From positions 2,542,001 through 2,606,000 of the forward strand of contig NZ_CP036501.1 in the NCBI RefSeq assembly GCF_026230195.1: a stretch of DNA of 64,000 nt, in the 5' to 3' direction. The notes beneath the pieces are model-generated. The model saw only the letters and a program-made list of their open reading frames with translations. It made no database searches and had not been told where the DNA came from. The stretch comes from Candidatus Paraluminiphilus aquimaris. GTDB taxonomy: Bacteria; Pseudomonadota; Gammaproteobacteria; Pseudomonadales; Halieaceae. Positions 56,066-64,000 of the stretch are shown here, piece after piece. Position numbers and translations under genes: made by a program. The number at the start of each line of letters is the position of its first letter. Position 1 is the first letter of the stretch.

Positions 56066-56899
56066 GTGCTGACTCAAACCGACATTAACCCTATCGTAAA
56101 ACTCGCACTCGACGAGGATATCGGCAGCGGTGACATCACTGCCGCCCTAGTTTCACGTGGAGATGCCGCTCATGCGACGGTGATTACACGCGAGGCTGGG
56201 GTCTTGTGCGGGACACAGTTTGTGGACGCGGTTTTTAACGCGGTAGACCCGGGCGTTAGTGTGAAATGGAACAAAGCCGACGGAGACAGGCTCACGCCGA
56301 ACGACGTGCTGTTCACTTTGGCGGGCAATGCACGAAGCATTCTGACTGGTGAGCGTGCCGCGCTGAACTTTCTGCAGATGCTCTCGGGCACCGCAAGTTA
56401 CAGTGCGTCGCTAGCGAGCATCGTTCAGGGAACCAAGGCTAAGTTACTGGATACGCGAAAGACTATTCCGGGATTTCGAAATGCCCAGAAATACGCGGTG
56501 ACCTGTGGTGGCTGTTTCAATCACCGTATCGGCTTATTTGATGCCTTCCTCATCAAAGAAAATCACATCGCAGCCTGCGGCGGTATTCGGCAAGCAATCG
56601 AACAAGCGCGCCAGAGTGCGCCTGGAAAACCCATAGAAATCGAGGTTGAGAACCTTCAAGAACTCGAGCAAGCACTCACCGCCAAGGCGGATCGTGTGAT
56701 GCTAGACAACTTCACGCTTGACGATATGCGTCGAGCCGTAGCGATGACGAAGGGAGAAGCCGAGCTTGAGGCGTCGGGTAATGTCACTGAGGCGACCTTA
56801 AGAGGTATTGCCGAGACAGGTGTAGATTTCATCTCCATAGGCGCCTTGACCAAAGTGGTGATGCCACTCGATCTATCGTTACGTCTCAGCTCCTCCTAA
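56066..56899 (+). CDS. nadC: Nicotinate-nucleotide pyrophosphorylase (QPRTase)
   Basis: NadC converts quinolinate and PRPP to nicotinate mononucleotide in de novo NAD synthesis. [56 protein letters not shown] with the quinolinate-binding Arg/Lys, [15 protein letters not shown] and the barrel motif [15 protein letters not shown] are conserved. 277 residues. The start is a GTG with AAGGA about 10 bases upstream. Divergent from ampD with a 34-base gap, so their promoters overlap. Confidence 0.97.
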   Translation: MLTQTDINPIVKLALDEDIGSGDITAALVSRGDAAHATVITREAGVLCGTQFVDAVFNAVDPGVSVKWNKADGDRLTPNDVLFTLAGNARSILTGERAALNFLQMLSGTASYSASLASIVQGTKAKLLDTRKTIPGFRNAQKYAVTCGGCFNHRIGLFDAFLIKENHIAACGGIRQAIEQARQSAPGKPIEIEVENLQELEQALTAKADRVMLDNFTLDDMRRAVAMTKGEAELEASGNVTEATLRGIAETGVDFISIGALTKVVMPLDLSLRLSSS

Positions 56900-56990
56900 A
56901 TGAGTCGACTCAGGTACCACCGGAAAACCAAGGCTCAGTCGCAGCACTTAGTGACTTGCCATTGAGAGGGCACAATTCAGCGCCTTTTTG

Positions 56991-57470
56991 CTACGTCTCA
57001 GTGAAGGGTCCATCGAGTACAAGGACGCCATTTTCGTCCGCCGCTAGATAATCGCCGTCTCTCACATCAACCCCCTCAAACGTAAGCGTGACGCCGCGCT
57101 CACCCACCCCGAGTTTTTCGGTCTTAATAGGCGAGACACCCAGGGCCTTTACACCAAAGTCAAAGGTATTGATGACTTCAACATCACGGGCGGAACCAAT
57201 AATCACCATACCCACCCAACCATTATCCATGGCCTGCTTGGCAACCAAATCACCGGTCAACGCTTTGGCAAGCGAGCCACCGCCGTCAATTAATAAAACC
57301 CGTCCACAACCGGGCTCGCTCACGGCCTCTTTGACCTTCGAGTTATCCTCAAAACAACGGATGGTCGCAATTTGACCGCAGAACACCGAAGCACGACCGA
57401 AGGAACGAAACTGAAAGGGCAGCATTTGTGCGCGCGGATTGAGATCTGAAAGATCAGGCGTGCTTAACAT
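56991..57470 (-). CDS. rraA: Regulator of RNase E activity A (RraA)
   Basis: RraA is a ring-shaped trimer that binds RNase E and inhibits it; the same fold also includes aldolases. The 159-residue protein shows TPDLSDLNPRAQMLP, RSFGRASVFCGQIATIRCF, GRVLLIDGGGSLAKALTGD (conserved RVLVVDGGGS loop), AMDNGWVGMVIIGSARDV and GERGVTLTFEGV with DYLAADENGVLVL, matching RraA. The conserved lysine/acidic residues required for class II aldolase activity were not checked in detail. Transcribed alone on the minus strand, 128 bases after it comes the acyl-CoA dehydrogenase on the same strand. Confidence 0.92.
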   Translation of the reverse strand: MLSTPDLSDLNPRAQMLPFQFRSFGRASVFCGQIATIRCFEDNSKVKEAVSEPGCGRVLLIDGGGSLAKALTGDLVAKQAMDNGWVGMVIIGSARDVEVINTFDFGVKALGVSPIKTEKLGVGERGVTLTFEGVDVRDGDYLAADENGVLVLDGPFTET

Positions 57471-57598
57471 GCGACACCCCCACTACGCGCGCCGGCAGAA
57501 GCCCGCGGGTCGAATGGCGTTAGGATCGTCCCGTAAACAGTTAGCACACGCCACGCAGTGAACTGCGCAAACGATCCAAGCAGCCTTTCAGTCATATC

Positions 57599-59362
57599 TC
57601 ACAACCACTCAGTCGCGTAAGTGTCTAACTGGCTAAGCGGTGACAAGATAGCGTCTGCGTGCGCGCTTCCCCGCGGCAAGATTCGGTGTAGATAGAACTC
57701 AGTGGTGGCAATTTTGCGTTGGCAGAACAATGTTTTTTCATCGCGCGCTAACAGCTCGATCGCAACGAGCGAGCTCGCGGCAAGATGCCAACCCCCGAAC
57801 AAATAGCCCGTCTGCATCATATAATCAAAAGACGCGGCCAACGCTGCATTTTTATCCGCTTTAAACATCTCCAAAATAGTTTGACTAGACATCACATGCG
57901 CCGCGAGTGCATCAGATAGGGCCGTGCCCATTGCAGCAAGCCGGTCATCACTTGAGCCCGCTAAAGCCTCAGCGACTGATCTAATTTGCTCTTGCATGGC
58001 CTCCATAGTCGCTCCGCCATCACGCGCTAACTTACGATTTACGAGGTCTGCAGCTTGTATACCGTTTGTCCCCTCATAAATCGGTGTGATGCGCACATCA
58101 CGAAGGTATTGCGCGGCCCCTGTCTCTTCGACGTAGCCCATACCACCGTGAATTTGGACGCCGAGCGAGGTCACTTCCATGCCAATCTCAGTCATCCAGC
58201 CCTTTATCACCGGAATCATCAGATCGAGGCGCGCCTTCCACTGCCCACGATCTTCGGTAGGCGCTCCGTGGGATAGATCCATCGTGAGGGACTCAATGTA
58301 GGCGAGCGCTCGCATAGCCTCGTTCAGTGCACGCATTGTCATGAGCATTCGCTTAACATCCGCGTGCTCGATAATCGGCACACCACCCTGTACACGCTCC
58401 CGCGCGTAGGCCACGGCTTTTTGATAGGCCCCCTCAGACGCACCCAACCCTTGCAGACCCACTTTTAGTCGCGCCTCGTTCATCATGGTGAACATGCACG
58501 CAAGCCCGTTATTTTCCTCGCCCACGAGGTAACCAATGGCACCACCGTTATCACCGTAAGCCATCACACAGGTCGGACTTCCGTGAATGCCGAGTTTATG
58601 CTCAACGGAGACGGGGTAGGCATCATTACGCTCGCCCAAACTCCCATCATCATTGACCAAGAACTTCGGTACGACAAAAAGCGAAATGCCTCGACTGCCG
58701 GCCGGAGCATCGGGTAACCGAGCGAGTACCAGGTGAATGATATTTTCAGTAGCGTCGTGATCGCCCCATGTAATGTAAATTTTTTGACCAAAGATCTTGT
58801 AGTGGTCACCGTGACGTTCTGCACGTGTCTTCATGGGCCCGAGATCAGAACCGGCCCCTGACTCCGTGAGGTTCATGGTGCCTGACCAGATACCGGCATT
58901 GATGTTGGGCAGGTACTTATCTTTTAAATCTGGGCTCGCATGTGCCGAGATGGCAAGGGCTGCGCCCGAACTCAAAAAGGGCTCAAGTGCAAAGGCCATA
59001 TCAGCAGAGTTCCACATCTCGCAGGCAGCAGTCCCATATAGCTCCGGCAGCCCTTGACCGCCGTGTGACGCCTCGGCCGCGATACCTACCCAACCGCCAT
59101 CACCCAGTGCTCGAATCGCCTCACCGTAGCCAGGCGGGATAGTCACTGCACCGTTCGCACACCGAGAGGGCTGCATGTCACCCACGCGACGCAGCGGCGA
59201 GACAACGTCCGCCGCGAGCTTTCCGGCCTCCTCAAGCAGTGCCGTCGTAAGATCGGCGCCGACATCGAGCCCTTCAAAACGCGGCAAGCTGCCAAGACGG
59301 TCACCTGCCTTGCAAACGTCGTCGATCAAAAACTGCATGTCATCTAACGGTGCGGTGTACAT
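57599..59362 (-). CDS. Acyl-CoA dehydrogenase, long (about 590-residue) class
   Basis: A FAD-dependent acyl-CoA dehydrogenase of 587 residues. Core: NLTESGAGSDLGPMKTRAE (FAD/substrate loop), a KIFGQKIYITWGDHD segment, MNEARLKVGLQGLGASEGAY and the C-terminal IHGGMGYVEETGAAQYLRDVRITPIYEGTNGIQA, which carries the catalytic Glu. The extra C-terminal domain (about 470-587) places it with the long-chain/DmdC-like group (DmdC acts on 3-methylmercaptopropionyl-CoA); the exact substrate is not decidable here. Divergent from a LysR gene, which may regulate it. Confidence 0.92.
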   Translation of the reverse strand: MYTAPLDDMQFLIDDVCKAGDRLGSLPRFEGLDVGADLTTALLEEAGKLAADVVSPLRRVGDMQPSRCANGAVTIPPGYGEAIRALGDGGWVGIAAEASHGGQGLPELYGTAACEMWNSADMAFALEPFLSSGAALAISAHASPDLKDKYLPNINAGIWSGTMNLTESGAGSDLGPMKTRAERHGDHYKIFGQKIYITWGDHDATENIIHLVLARLPDAPAGSRGISLFVVPKFLVNDDGSLGERNDAYPVSVEHKLGIHGSPTCVMAYGDNGGAIGYLVGEENNGLACMFTMMNEARLKVGLQGLGASEGAYQKAVAYARERVQGGVPIIEHADVKRMLMTMRALNEAMRALAYIESLTMDLSHGAPTEDRGQWKARLDLMIPVIKGWMTEIGMEVTSLGVQIHGGMGYVEETGAAQYLRDVRITPIYEGTNGIQAADLVNRKLARDGGATMEAMQEQIRSVAEALAGSSDDRLAAMGTALSDALAAHVMSSQTILEMFKADKNAALAASFDYMMQTGYLFGGWHLAASSLVAIELLARDEKTLFCQRKIATTEFYLHRILPRGSAHADAILSPLSQLDTYATEWL

Positions 59363-59443
59363 AAAGCCTCCTAAGTTTGTCGCTATTGTAGCTGTTCACC
59401 CGTTCAGACCAAGAATTTCTACTTAGACGCGTAGAAGATGTAT

Positions 59444-59460
59444 TATTCATAATATGAATA
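59444..59460. promoter_or_regulatory. Inverted repeat, candidate LysR operator
   Basis: TATTCAT-AAT-ATGAATA (59444-59450 and 59454-59460) is a perfect 7-bp inverted repeat with 3-base spacer, ending 25 bases before the lysR ATG in the 123-base divergent gap. Its size and AT-rich dyad resemble LysR-type T-N11-A boxes. Binding by the adjacent LysR-type protein is inferred from position only. Confidence 0.5.
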
Positions 59461-59485
59461 GTAGTTTACGCCGGAGAGTACACGC

Positions 59486-60424
59486 ATGAGCCGACTAGGT
59501 CGCGTCGATTTGAACCTTCTTGTTTACCTTGATGCGCTGCTGCGTGAGCGAAACGTTACCCAGGCGGCGCACAGTCTAGGACTGTCCCAGCCTGCGATGA
59601 GTAATGGCTTAAAGCGACTTCGCGAGGTCTTCAACGACCCGTTGCTGATTCGCACATCCGACGGCATGACTCCCACGGCCAAAGCTGAGGAACTAGAGCC
59701 TCAGCTAAGAGAGATCCTCACCAATGTTGATCGAGCTCTGCAACCCACTGAGGAATTCATACCAGAGACAGAAAACCGCGTAGTGCGACTCATGGCCAGT
59801 GACTATGCCGAGTCGACGTTGCTTCCTGCCGTACTCAAAGAGCTTCGTGAAAAAGCGCCGGGCATCACGCTCGACATCATGAACCCTTCTGATGTGAGCT
59901 TTCTCGACGTAGAACGGGGGAAAGTCGACCTCGTAATCAACCGGTTTGTTCAGATGCCCCAGTCATTCCACCAGATTACGCTGTGGCAAGACACGTTTTC
60001 GTGTCTATTAAGCCCTGACAATCAAATTCTTGAAGACTTCAACCTCGACGCGTATCTCGCTGCGGACCACATCTGGGTGAGTAAAACGGGTATGGGTGTC
60101 GGAGTTGGCGTAAACCCAGACGATGTCCAACGCCTAGGATGGGTAGATGCGGCGCTTGATGGATTGGGTAAGAAACGCCGTATCAGGGTGTTTACCCGCC
60201 ACTATCAAGCGGCGATGACGCTGGCAGAACAAAACGATTTGATCGTAACGCTGCCCACGCGCGCCACCGAATTGAAACGTGACAACCCTCGCGTGGTAGC
60301 GAGGCCCGTACCTTTCGAGATTCCGCCTCTGGAGCTTAAGATGGCGTGGAGTCCGTTATTACAACACAACCCGGGTCATCGCTGGATTCGTCAACTTATC
60401 ACCCAGATTGCGCGGTCCATTTGA
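59486..60424 (+). CDS. LysR-family transcriptional regulator
   Basis: A 312-residue LysR-type regulator. The winged HTH is VDLNLLVYLDALLRERNVTQAAHSLGLS and then QPAMSNGLKRLREVFNDPLL (residues 7-60), a pattern of the NodD/SyrM-like subgroup. The C-terminal effector domain (about 95-310) is of the periplasmic-binding type. Divergent from the acyl-CoA dehydrogenase with an inverted repeat between, and 29 bases before the two-domain oxygenase gene on the same strand, so it may control either side. Effector unknown. Confidence 0.93.
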   Translation: MSRLGRVDLNLLVYLDALLRERNVTQAAHSLGLSQPAMSNGLKRLREVFNDPLLIRTSDGMTPTAKAEELEPQLREILTNVDRALQPTEEFIPETENRVVRLMASDYAESTLLPAVLKELREKAPGITLDIMNPSDVSFLDVERGKVDLVINRFVQMPQSFHQITLWQDTFSCLLSPDNQILEDFNLDAYLAADHIWVSKTGMGVGVGVNPDDVQRLGWVDAALDGLGKKRRIRVFTRHYQAAMTLAEQNDLIVTLPTRATELKRDNPRVVARPVPFEIPPLELKMAWSPLLQHNPGHRWIRQLITQIARSI

Positions 60425-60453
60425 CGGCCCTTTAAAGACATCGGCTAACCGTT

Positions 60454-62175
60454 ATGAGTGAAACGATCCATCTTAAAGGCAGTTATGAGGCCACCGAAGC
60501 CTACTCGCTAGACCCACTCGTAGGGGTTCGGAATAACGTACTCTCCCCTATTGAATGCGCCTACTTGATCGAGCTCGCCAAACCGCATGTTAAACGTGCG
60601 GGCGTTGTATTGGATGAAGGCTACAAGGCAAGTGAGGGTCGGACAGGTTCCAACCACTGGCTGAAATACGACGAAGACGATGTCGTGCAATCGATCGGTA
60701 AGCGCATCGCGGACATCGTGGGCTTACCTTTGGCCAACGCAGAGTCAATGCAAATCATTCATTACGGACCCGAGCAGGAGTACCGTCCGCACTTCGATGC
60801 CTTTAACTTGTCACTTCCCCGGGGACAGCGTGCTGCAAAATGGGGGGGGCAACGCTTGGTAACTGCACTCGTCTATCTCAACAACGTTCAAGCCGGCGGT
60901 GCGACACAGTTTCCCAAGCTCGGTATTACCGTACCCGCGACACCGGGTCGTATGGTGATCTTCCACAATACAACACACGATATCAGTGGTCCTCACCCAT
61001 TGAGCCTTCACGCTGGCATGCCGGTCGAGGCGGGGGAGAAATGGGCGTTTAACATGTGGTTCCGTTTGCAGGACACCACTGACGAATTTGTGCCAGGAGA
61101 GGTACTACCGACCGTCGCTATTGGTCAATCTGTCGATATACCTCATGGACCGCAGGTTTCCGACAATCCGTCTGCACCGGTGAAACCTGAGCGTCTTAAT
61201 ACCTCGAACACATCAAGCACATCGGGTGCGGCAGATACGGCCTCCGCCACGGGGGGCCTGACGGTTCGAGCGAATCGCGCCGATGCACTTTGGCAACGGG
61301 CGGTCTCGCGCACCCAAAACTCAGCACAAGACCTACCCGATCTCCACGTCAGCTACTGGGATACCTACGGCAATAAAACACAACCAGAGCCGCCCGAGAA
61401 CTGGCCAGGTGCCACATTCCGAACAGCAAGTCGCGAGGTGCTAAACCCCCTTTCAGACATCGCCTTTGTTGCATCTTCTTTGGCATCAAGCGGTCATTCG
61501 CAACTCATCCCAACCACCTTTACAACTTCGGCTGCGGCGATAGCTGTCGGACCGAAAGCCGACGATCTCTGGTTTATCCGCAGTAAGCTGAGAACAGCAA
61601 GAAATAAAACGCTCTGTTTGCCTACTCCGGTCATGATGGCAGCCACCGTACCCTCGGACAGGGTCATCCAGAAGGCCGTAGATCGATTAGCACTGATCGA
61701 TCAGCACAAATTTACGGCGCGCCTTTATCTCGCCATTATCGGTAATCAACTCTTTTGTGCCGACGAAAGTGTTTTGTTCGTGCACGGCGCGAGCTATGCG
61801 CCTAACGATCCCAATTTTGCCTCGCAAGTAGACAACTTGAGCTACCGCGAGACGGGGTCGTCTATTCGTGTGATAGCGGGCGGCCAGTCACCCTTTGCCA
61901 AGACGTTGATAACAGCTGGAAGAACGCTAGCGGCAGAGCTTGAAGGGTTGTTGGCCGATGTCATTACCGACTGCGCGGACGGGGCCTTTGCATTACTGGC
62001 ACTCGACACCCTGCTTACGCAGGCCAACGAGCTAAAACTGCTCCGTATCCATACCTTCCCAAACTTCATGATCAACGCCGACATTGACGCGGCTGTTCAT
62101 GTACCCCTCTTTGAGGACGTATTGAGGGTAATGGCAGGGAGCGCACCGAGCCAGCTGAGCCTTATCACAAATTAA
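60454..62175 (+). CDS. Fusion of prolyl-4-hydroxylase-like 2OG-Fe(II) oxygenase with TTL/ATP-grasp-like domain
   Basis: A 573-residue two-domain protein, no signal peptide. Residues about 1-210 are a prolyl 4-hydroxylase-type oxygenase: HFD in EYRPHFDAFNLSL (H113, D115), LVTALVYLNNVQAGGATQFP, distal His in SLHAGMPV (H186) and GEKWAFNMWFR with K196 for 2-oxoglutarate. A Ser/Thr/Ala-rich linker (about 235-270) follows. The C-terminal part resembles tubulin-tyrosine-ligase/ATP-grasp proteins: LWFIRS (372-377), VIQKAVDRLALIDQHKFTAR (404-423) followed by LYLAI, and FALLALDTLL (D518) with LLRIHTFPNF (529-538). In the last, the usual metal Glu and Asn (LLEVN) are Arg531 and His533, so activity may be altered or lost. 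Fold of the C-terminal part is inference. 29 bases after lysR. Confidence 0.72.
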   Translation: MSETIHLKGSYEATEAYSLDPLVGVRNNVLSPIECAYLIELAKPHVKRAGVVLDEGYKASEGRTGSNHWLKYDEDDVVQSIGKRIADIVGLPLANAESMQIIHYGPEQEYRPHFDAFNLSLPRGQRAAKWGGQRLVTALVYLNNVQAGGATQFPKLGITVPATPGRMVIFHNTTHDISGPHPLSLHAGMPVEAGEKWAFNMWFRLQDTTDEFVPGEVLPTVAIGQSVDIPHGPQVSDNPSAPVKPERLNTSNTSSTSGAADTASATGGLTVRANRADALWQRAVSRTQNSAQDLPDLHVSYWDTYGNKTQPEPPENWPGATFRTASREVLNPLSDIAFVASSLASSGHSQLIPTTFTTSAAAIAVGPKADDLWFIRSKLRTARNKTLCLPTPVMMAATVPSDRVIQKAVDRLALIDQHKFTARLYLAIIGNQLFCADESVLFVHGASYAPNDPNFASQVDNLSYRETGSSIRVIAGGQSPFAKTLITAGRTLAAELEGLLADVITDCADGAFALLALDTLLTQANELKLLRIHTFPNFMINADIDAAVHVPLFEDVLRVMAGSAPSQLSLITN

Positions 62176-62192
62176 AATCCAACCCTGTCCTT

Positions 62193-62214
62193 CCATAATA
62201 AATATAAATTATGG
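62193..62214. promoter_or_regulatory. Inverted repeat between the oxygenase fusion and glcB
   Basis: CCATAAT (62193-62199) and ATTATGG (62208-62214) form a perfect 7-bp inverted repeat with an 8-base AT-rich spacer in the 136-base gap before glcB. No T-run follows on either side, so an operator for glcB is more likely than a terminator. The rest of the gap shows no gene. Confidence 0.4.
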
Positions 62215-62311
62215 TCATTAATCAGTTCGCTTGGGTTCCCCGTAACAACCAAACGACAATAGCGTACTCGCTAAGTACATCATTGCATGTAACAACTCTT
62301 GGGAACTCACC

Positions 62312-64000
62312 ATGTCAGAACGTATCGATTGCGCCGGCCTTCAAGTCGCTCCAGAAATTCACAGCCTGCTTGAAAATGAGATTTTACCGGGCACGGGCTT
62401 GGAGCCCACTGCATTTTGGACCGCCTTAGCCGACATTGTTGCGCGTTTTTCACCGCGTAACCGTGAATTGCTCGCTGTCCGCGATGATATGCAGGCTCAA
62501 ATCAGCGCCTGGCACGTAGCCAATCCCGGACGTGACTACGACCGAGCAGCCTATAAAGAGATGCTGGAAGACATTGGGTACCTCCTCCCGCAACCTGCGC
62601 CCTTTAAGATTGCGACGCAACATGTTGACCCGGAGATTGCAGAGGTTGCAGGGCCGCAGCTCGTGGTGCCCGTGATGAACGCACGATATGCGCTCAATGC
62701 CGCCAACGCACGTTGGGGTTCACTCTACGATGCGCTTTATGGAACGGACGTGATTTCAGAAGAGGATGGTGCGGTTCGCGCTGGGGCTTACAACCCCGTT
62801 CGTGGACACAAAGTCATCGAGTGGGCGCGTGATTTTCTCGATTCACACTTCCCATTGAATCAAGGCACGCACAAAAATGCGGCACATTATGCAGTGGTTG
62901 ATGGCGGCCTCATTATTAATCAAATCGACGGTAGCTTAAGTGTGCTCTCGTCTCCCGATCAGTTCATCGGCTTCACTGGCGATGCTGACGACCCTGTAGG
63001 CGTGCTGCTAAAGCACAACGGCCTCCACGCCGAAATCCAAATCGATCGCGATCACTCGGTAGGAAGTACCGATGCGGCGGGCGTTAAAGACGTTTGCCTA
63101 GAGTCAGCGCTTACCACCATTCAGGACTGTGAAGACTCAGTAGCGGCAGTGGATGCCGAGGACAAAGCCATCGTTTATCGGAACTGGCTAGGACTCATGC
63201 GCGGCGATCTCAACGAGAGCTTTACCAAGGGTGGCCAGACACTCACTCGAAGCTTAAATAAAGACCGCGAGTTCACATCCCCCGGTGGCGATACCGTTAC
63301 CCTGCCCGGTCGCAGCCTCATGTTCGTTCGCAACGTCGGTCACCTGATGACCAACCCCGCCATTCTCGACGCTGAGGGCAACGAAATTTTTGAGGGCATC
63401 ATGGATGCGCTTTTCACCACAGCTTGCTCGTTGCACGACCTGCGCGGTGCCAACAAAGGTGGTAACTCTCGAACAGGCTCCATGTACATCGTAAAACCCA
63501 AGATGCATGGCCCCGACGAAGTCAGCATGACCGTTGATCTTTTCGGTGCAGTCGAGGATGCCTTCCACCTGCCACGTAATACTATCAAGATGGGCATTAT
63601 GGATGAGGAGCGGCGTACCACGGTCAACTTGGCCGAGTGCATCCGCCGCGCTTCAGAGCGTGTGGTGTTCATTAACACGGGCTTCTTAGATCGTACCGGC
63701 GATGAAATTCATACCAGCATGGAAGCCGGACCCATGGTCGCTAAGACCGCTATGAAAGGCGAGCTTTGGATTAATGCTTACGAGGATTGGAACGTAGACA
63801 CCGGTCTCAACTGTGGTCTGCGTGGCAAGGCTCAAATTGGTAAAGGTATGTGGGCTATGCCCGACCTCATGGCCGCCATGATCGACACCAAGCTAGGACA
63901 CCCTAAAGCCGGAGCGAACTGCGCATGGGTACCCTCACCCACGGCAGCGACATTGCATGCCACGCACTACCACGACGTCTGTGTTGCGGGCATCCAGGCA
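62312..64000 (+). CDS. glcB: Malate synthase G (3' end outside window)
   Basis: GlcB condenses glyoxylate with acetyl-CoA to malate. The frame is open from the ATG at 62312 to the window edge (563 codons of a usual 720 or so). It starts [20 protein letters not shown] and contains [42 protein letters not shown] with the catalytic Arg, [36 protein letters not shown] and a [14 protein letters not shown] segment, all typical of isoform G. The catalytic Asp near residue 630 would lie beyond the window. An ATG is clear, but no strong ribosome site precedes it. Confidence 0.96.
   Translation, partial: MSERIDCAGLQVAPEIHSLLENEILPGTGLEPTAFWTALADIVARFSPRNRELLAVRDDMQAQISAWHVANPGRDYDRAAYKEMLEDIGYLLPQPAPFKIATQHVDPEIAEVAGPQLVVPVMNARYALNAANARWGSLYDALYGTDVISEEDGAVRAGAYNPVRGHKVIEWARDFLDSHFPLNQGTHKNAAHYAVVDGGLIINQIDGSLSVLSSPDQFIGFTGDADDPVGVLLKHNGLHAEIQIDRDHSVGSTDAAGVKDVCLESALTTIQDCEDSVAAVDAEDKAIVYRNWLGLMRGDLNESFTKGGQTLTRSLNKDREFTSPGGDTVTLPGRSLMFVRNVGHLMTNPAILDAEGNEIFEGIMDALFTTACSLHDLRGANKGGNSRTGSMYIVKPKMHGPDEVSMTVDLFGAVEDAFHLPRNTIKMGIMDEERRTTVNLAECIRRASERVVFINTGFLDRTGDEIHTSMEAGPMVAKTAMKGELWINAYEDWNVDTGLNCGLRGKAQIGKGMWAMPDLMAAMIDTKLGHPKAGANCAWVPSPTAATLHATHYHDVCVAGIQA

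Overview
The window is a gene-dense, essentially intact piece of a gammaproteobacterial chromosome. Gene order on the left (rnhB-lpxB-lpxA-fabZ-lpxD-skp-bamA-rseP-dxr-cdsA-uppS-frr-pyrH-tsf-rpsB, divergent map-glnD-dapC ... dapD-dapE) is the order known from Pseudomonas and relatives. Short intergenic spaces, many 1-4 base stop/start overlaps, an Rsx electron-transport operon, a long acyl-CoA dehydrogenase and malate synthase G suggest an aerobic, probably marine member of the Cellvibrionales/OM60-NOR5-like group. That placement is inference from gene content; no rRNA gene is present to test it. No insertion sequence, prophage, CRISPR array, rRNA or tRNA gene was seen.

Layout. 1-14573 (minus): the envelope and translation block, covering lipid A synthesis (lpxB, lpxA, lpxD), fatty acid dehydratase fabZ, outer-membrane assembly (skp, bamA), RseP protease, isoprenoid and phospholipid precursors (dxr, cdsA, uppS), and frr, pyrH, tsf, rpsB with an intrinsic hairpin between rpsB and tsf. 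14810-22751 (plus): map, the nitrogen sensor glnD, and a lysine/peptidoglycan block (dapC, an ArsC-like protein, dapD, dapE) with the repair gene nth inserted. 22775-25046 (minus): a translationally coupled trio of a degenerate class III nucleotide-cyclase-like protein, rsmJ and an unknown protein. 25152-26611 (plus): an LRR lipoprotein coupled to an LpxL-type acyltransferase, whose end overlaps the opposing metallo-beta-lactamase-fold gene. 26554-29266 (minus): MBL protein, bamC, dapA.

29309-36390 mixes small operons: a DUF3806 protein, NUDIX-sppA-DUF2069-wrbA, a thioredoxin-like lipoprotein, a PTPS-family enzyme whose active-site motif is of the folate (PTPS-III) type, and an SDR coupled to a YhhQ-type queuosine-precursor transporter. 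36450-41857: hda-perM-DUF2066 divergent from purM-purN-DUF3108. 42085-50504: dcd, short Mrp/ApbC, a MetRS without its C-terminal domain, and a complete rsxABCDGE operon. 50501-52081: unknown, rimI and a probable long holD. 52344-57470: DUF819 membrane protein, acyltransferase, ampE/ampD divergent from nadC, and rraA. 57599-64000: acyl-CoA dehydrogenase divergent from a LysR regulator, then a two-domain protein and the start of glcB.

Most unusual item: 60454-62175 encodes an N-terminal prolyl-4-hydroxylase-type 2-oxoglutarate/Fe(II) oxygenase fused through a Ser/Thr-rich linker to a C-terminal region that reads like a tubulin-tyrosine-ligase/ATP-grasp domain with altered metal-binding residues. 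Other items worth a second look are the ExxHGH pterin synthase, the cyclase-like protein lacking the catalytic Asn, the LpxA hydrocarbon-ruler Met, the atypical cysteine cluster of Nth and the MetRS lacking its C-terminal domain.
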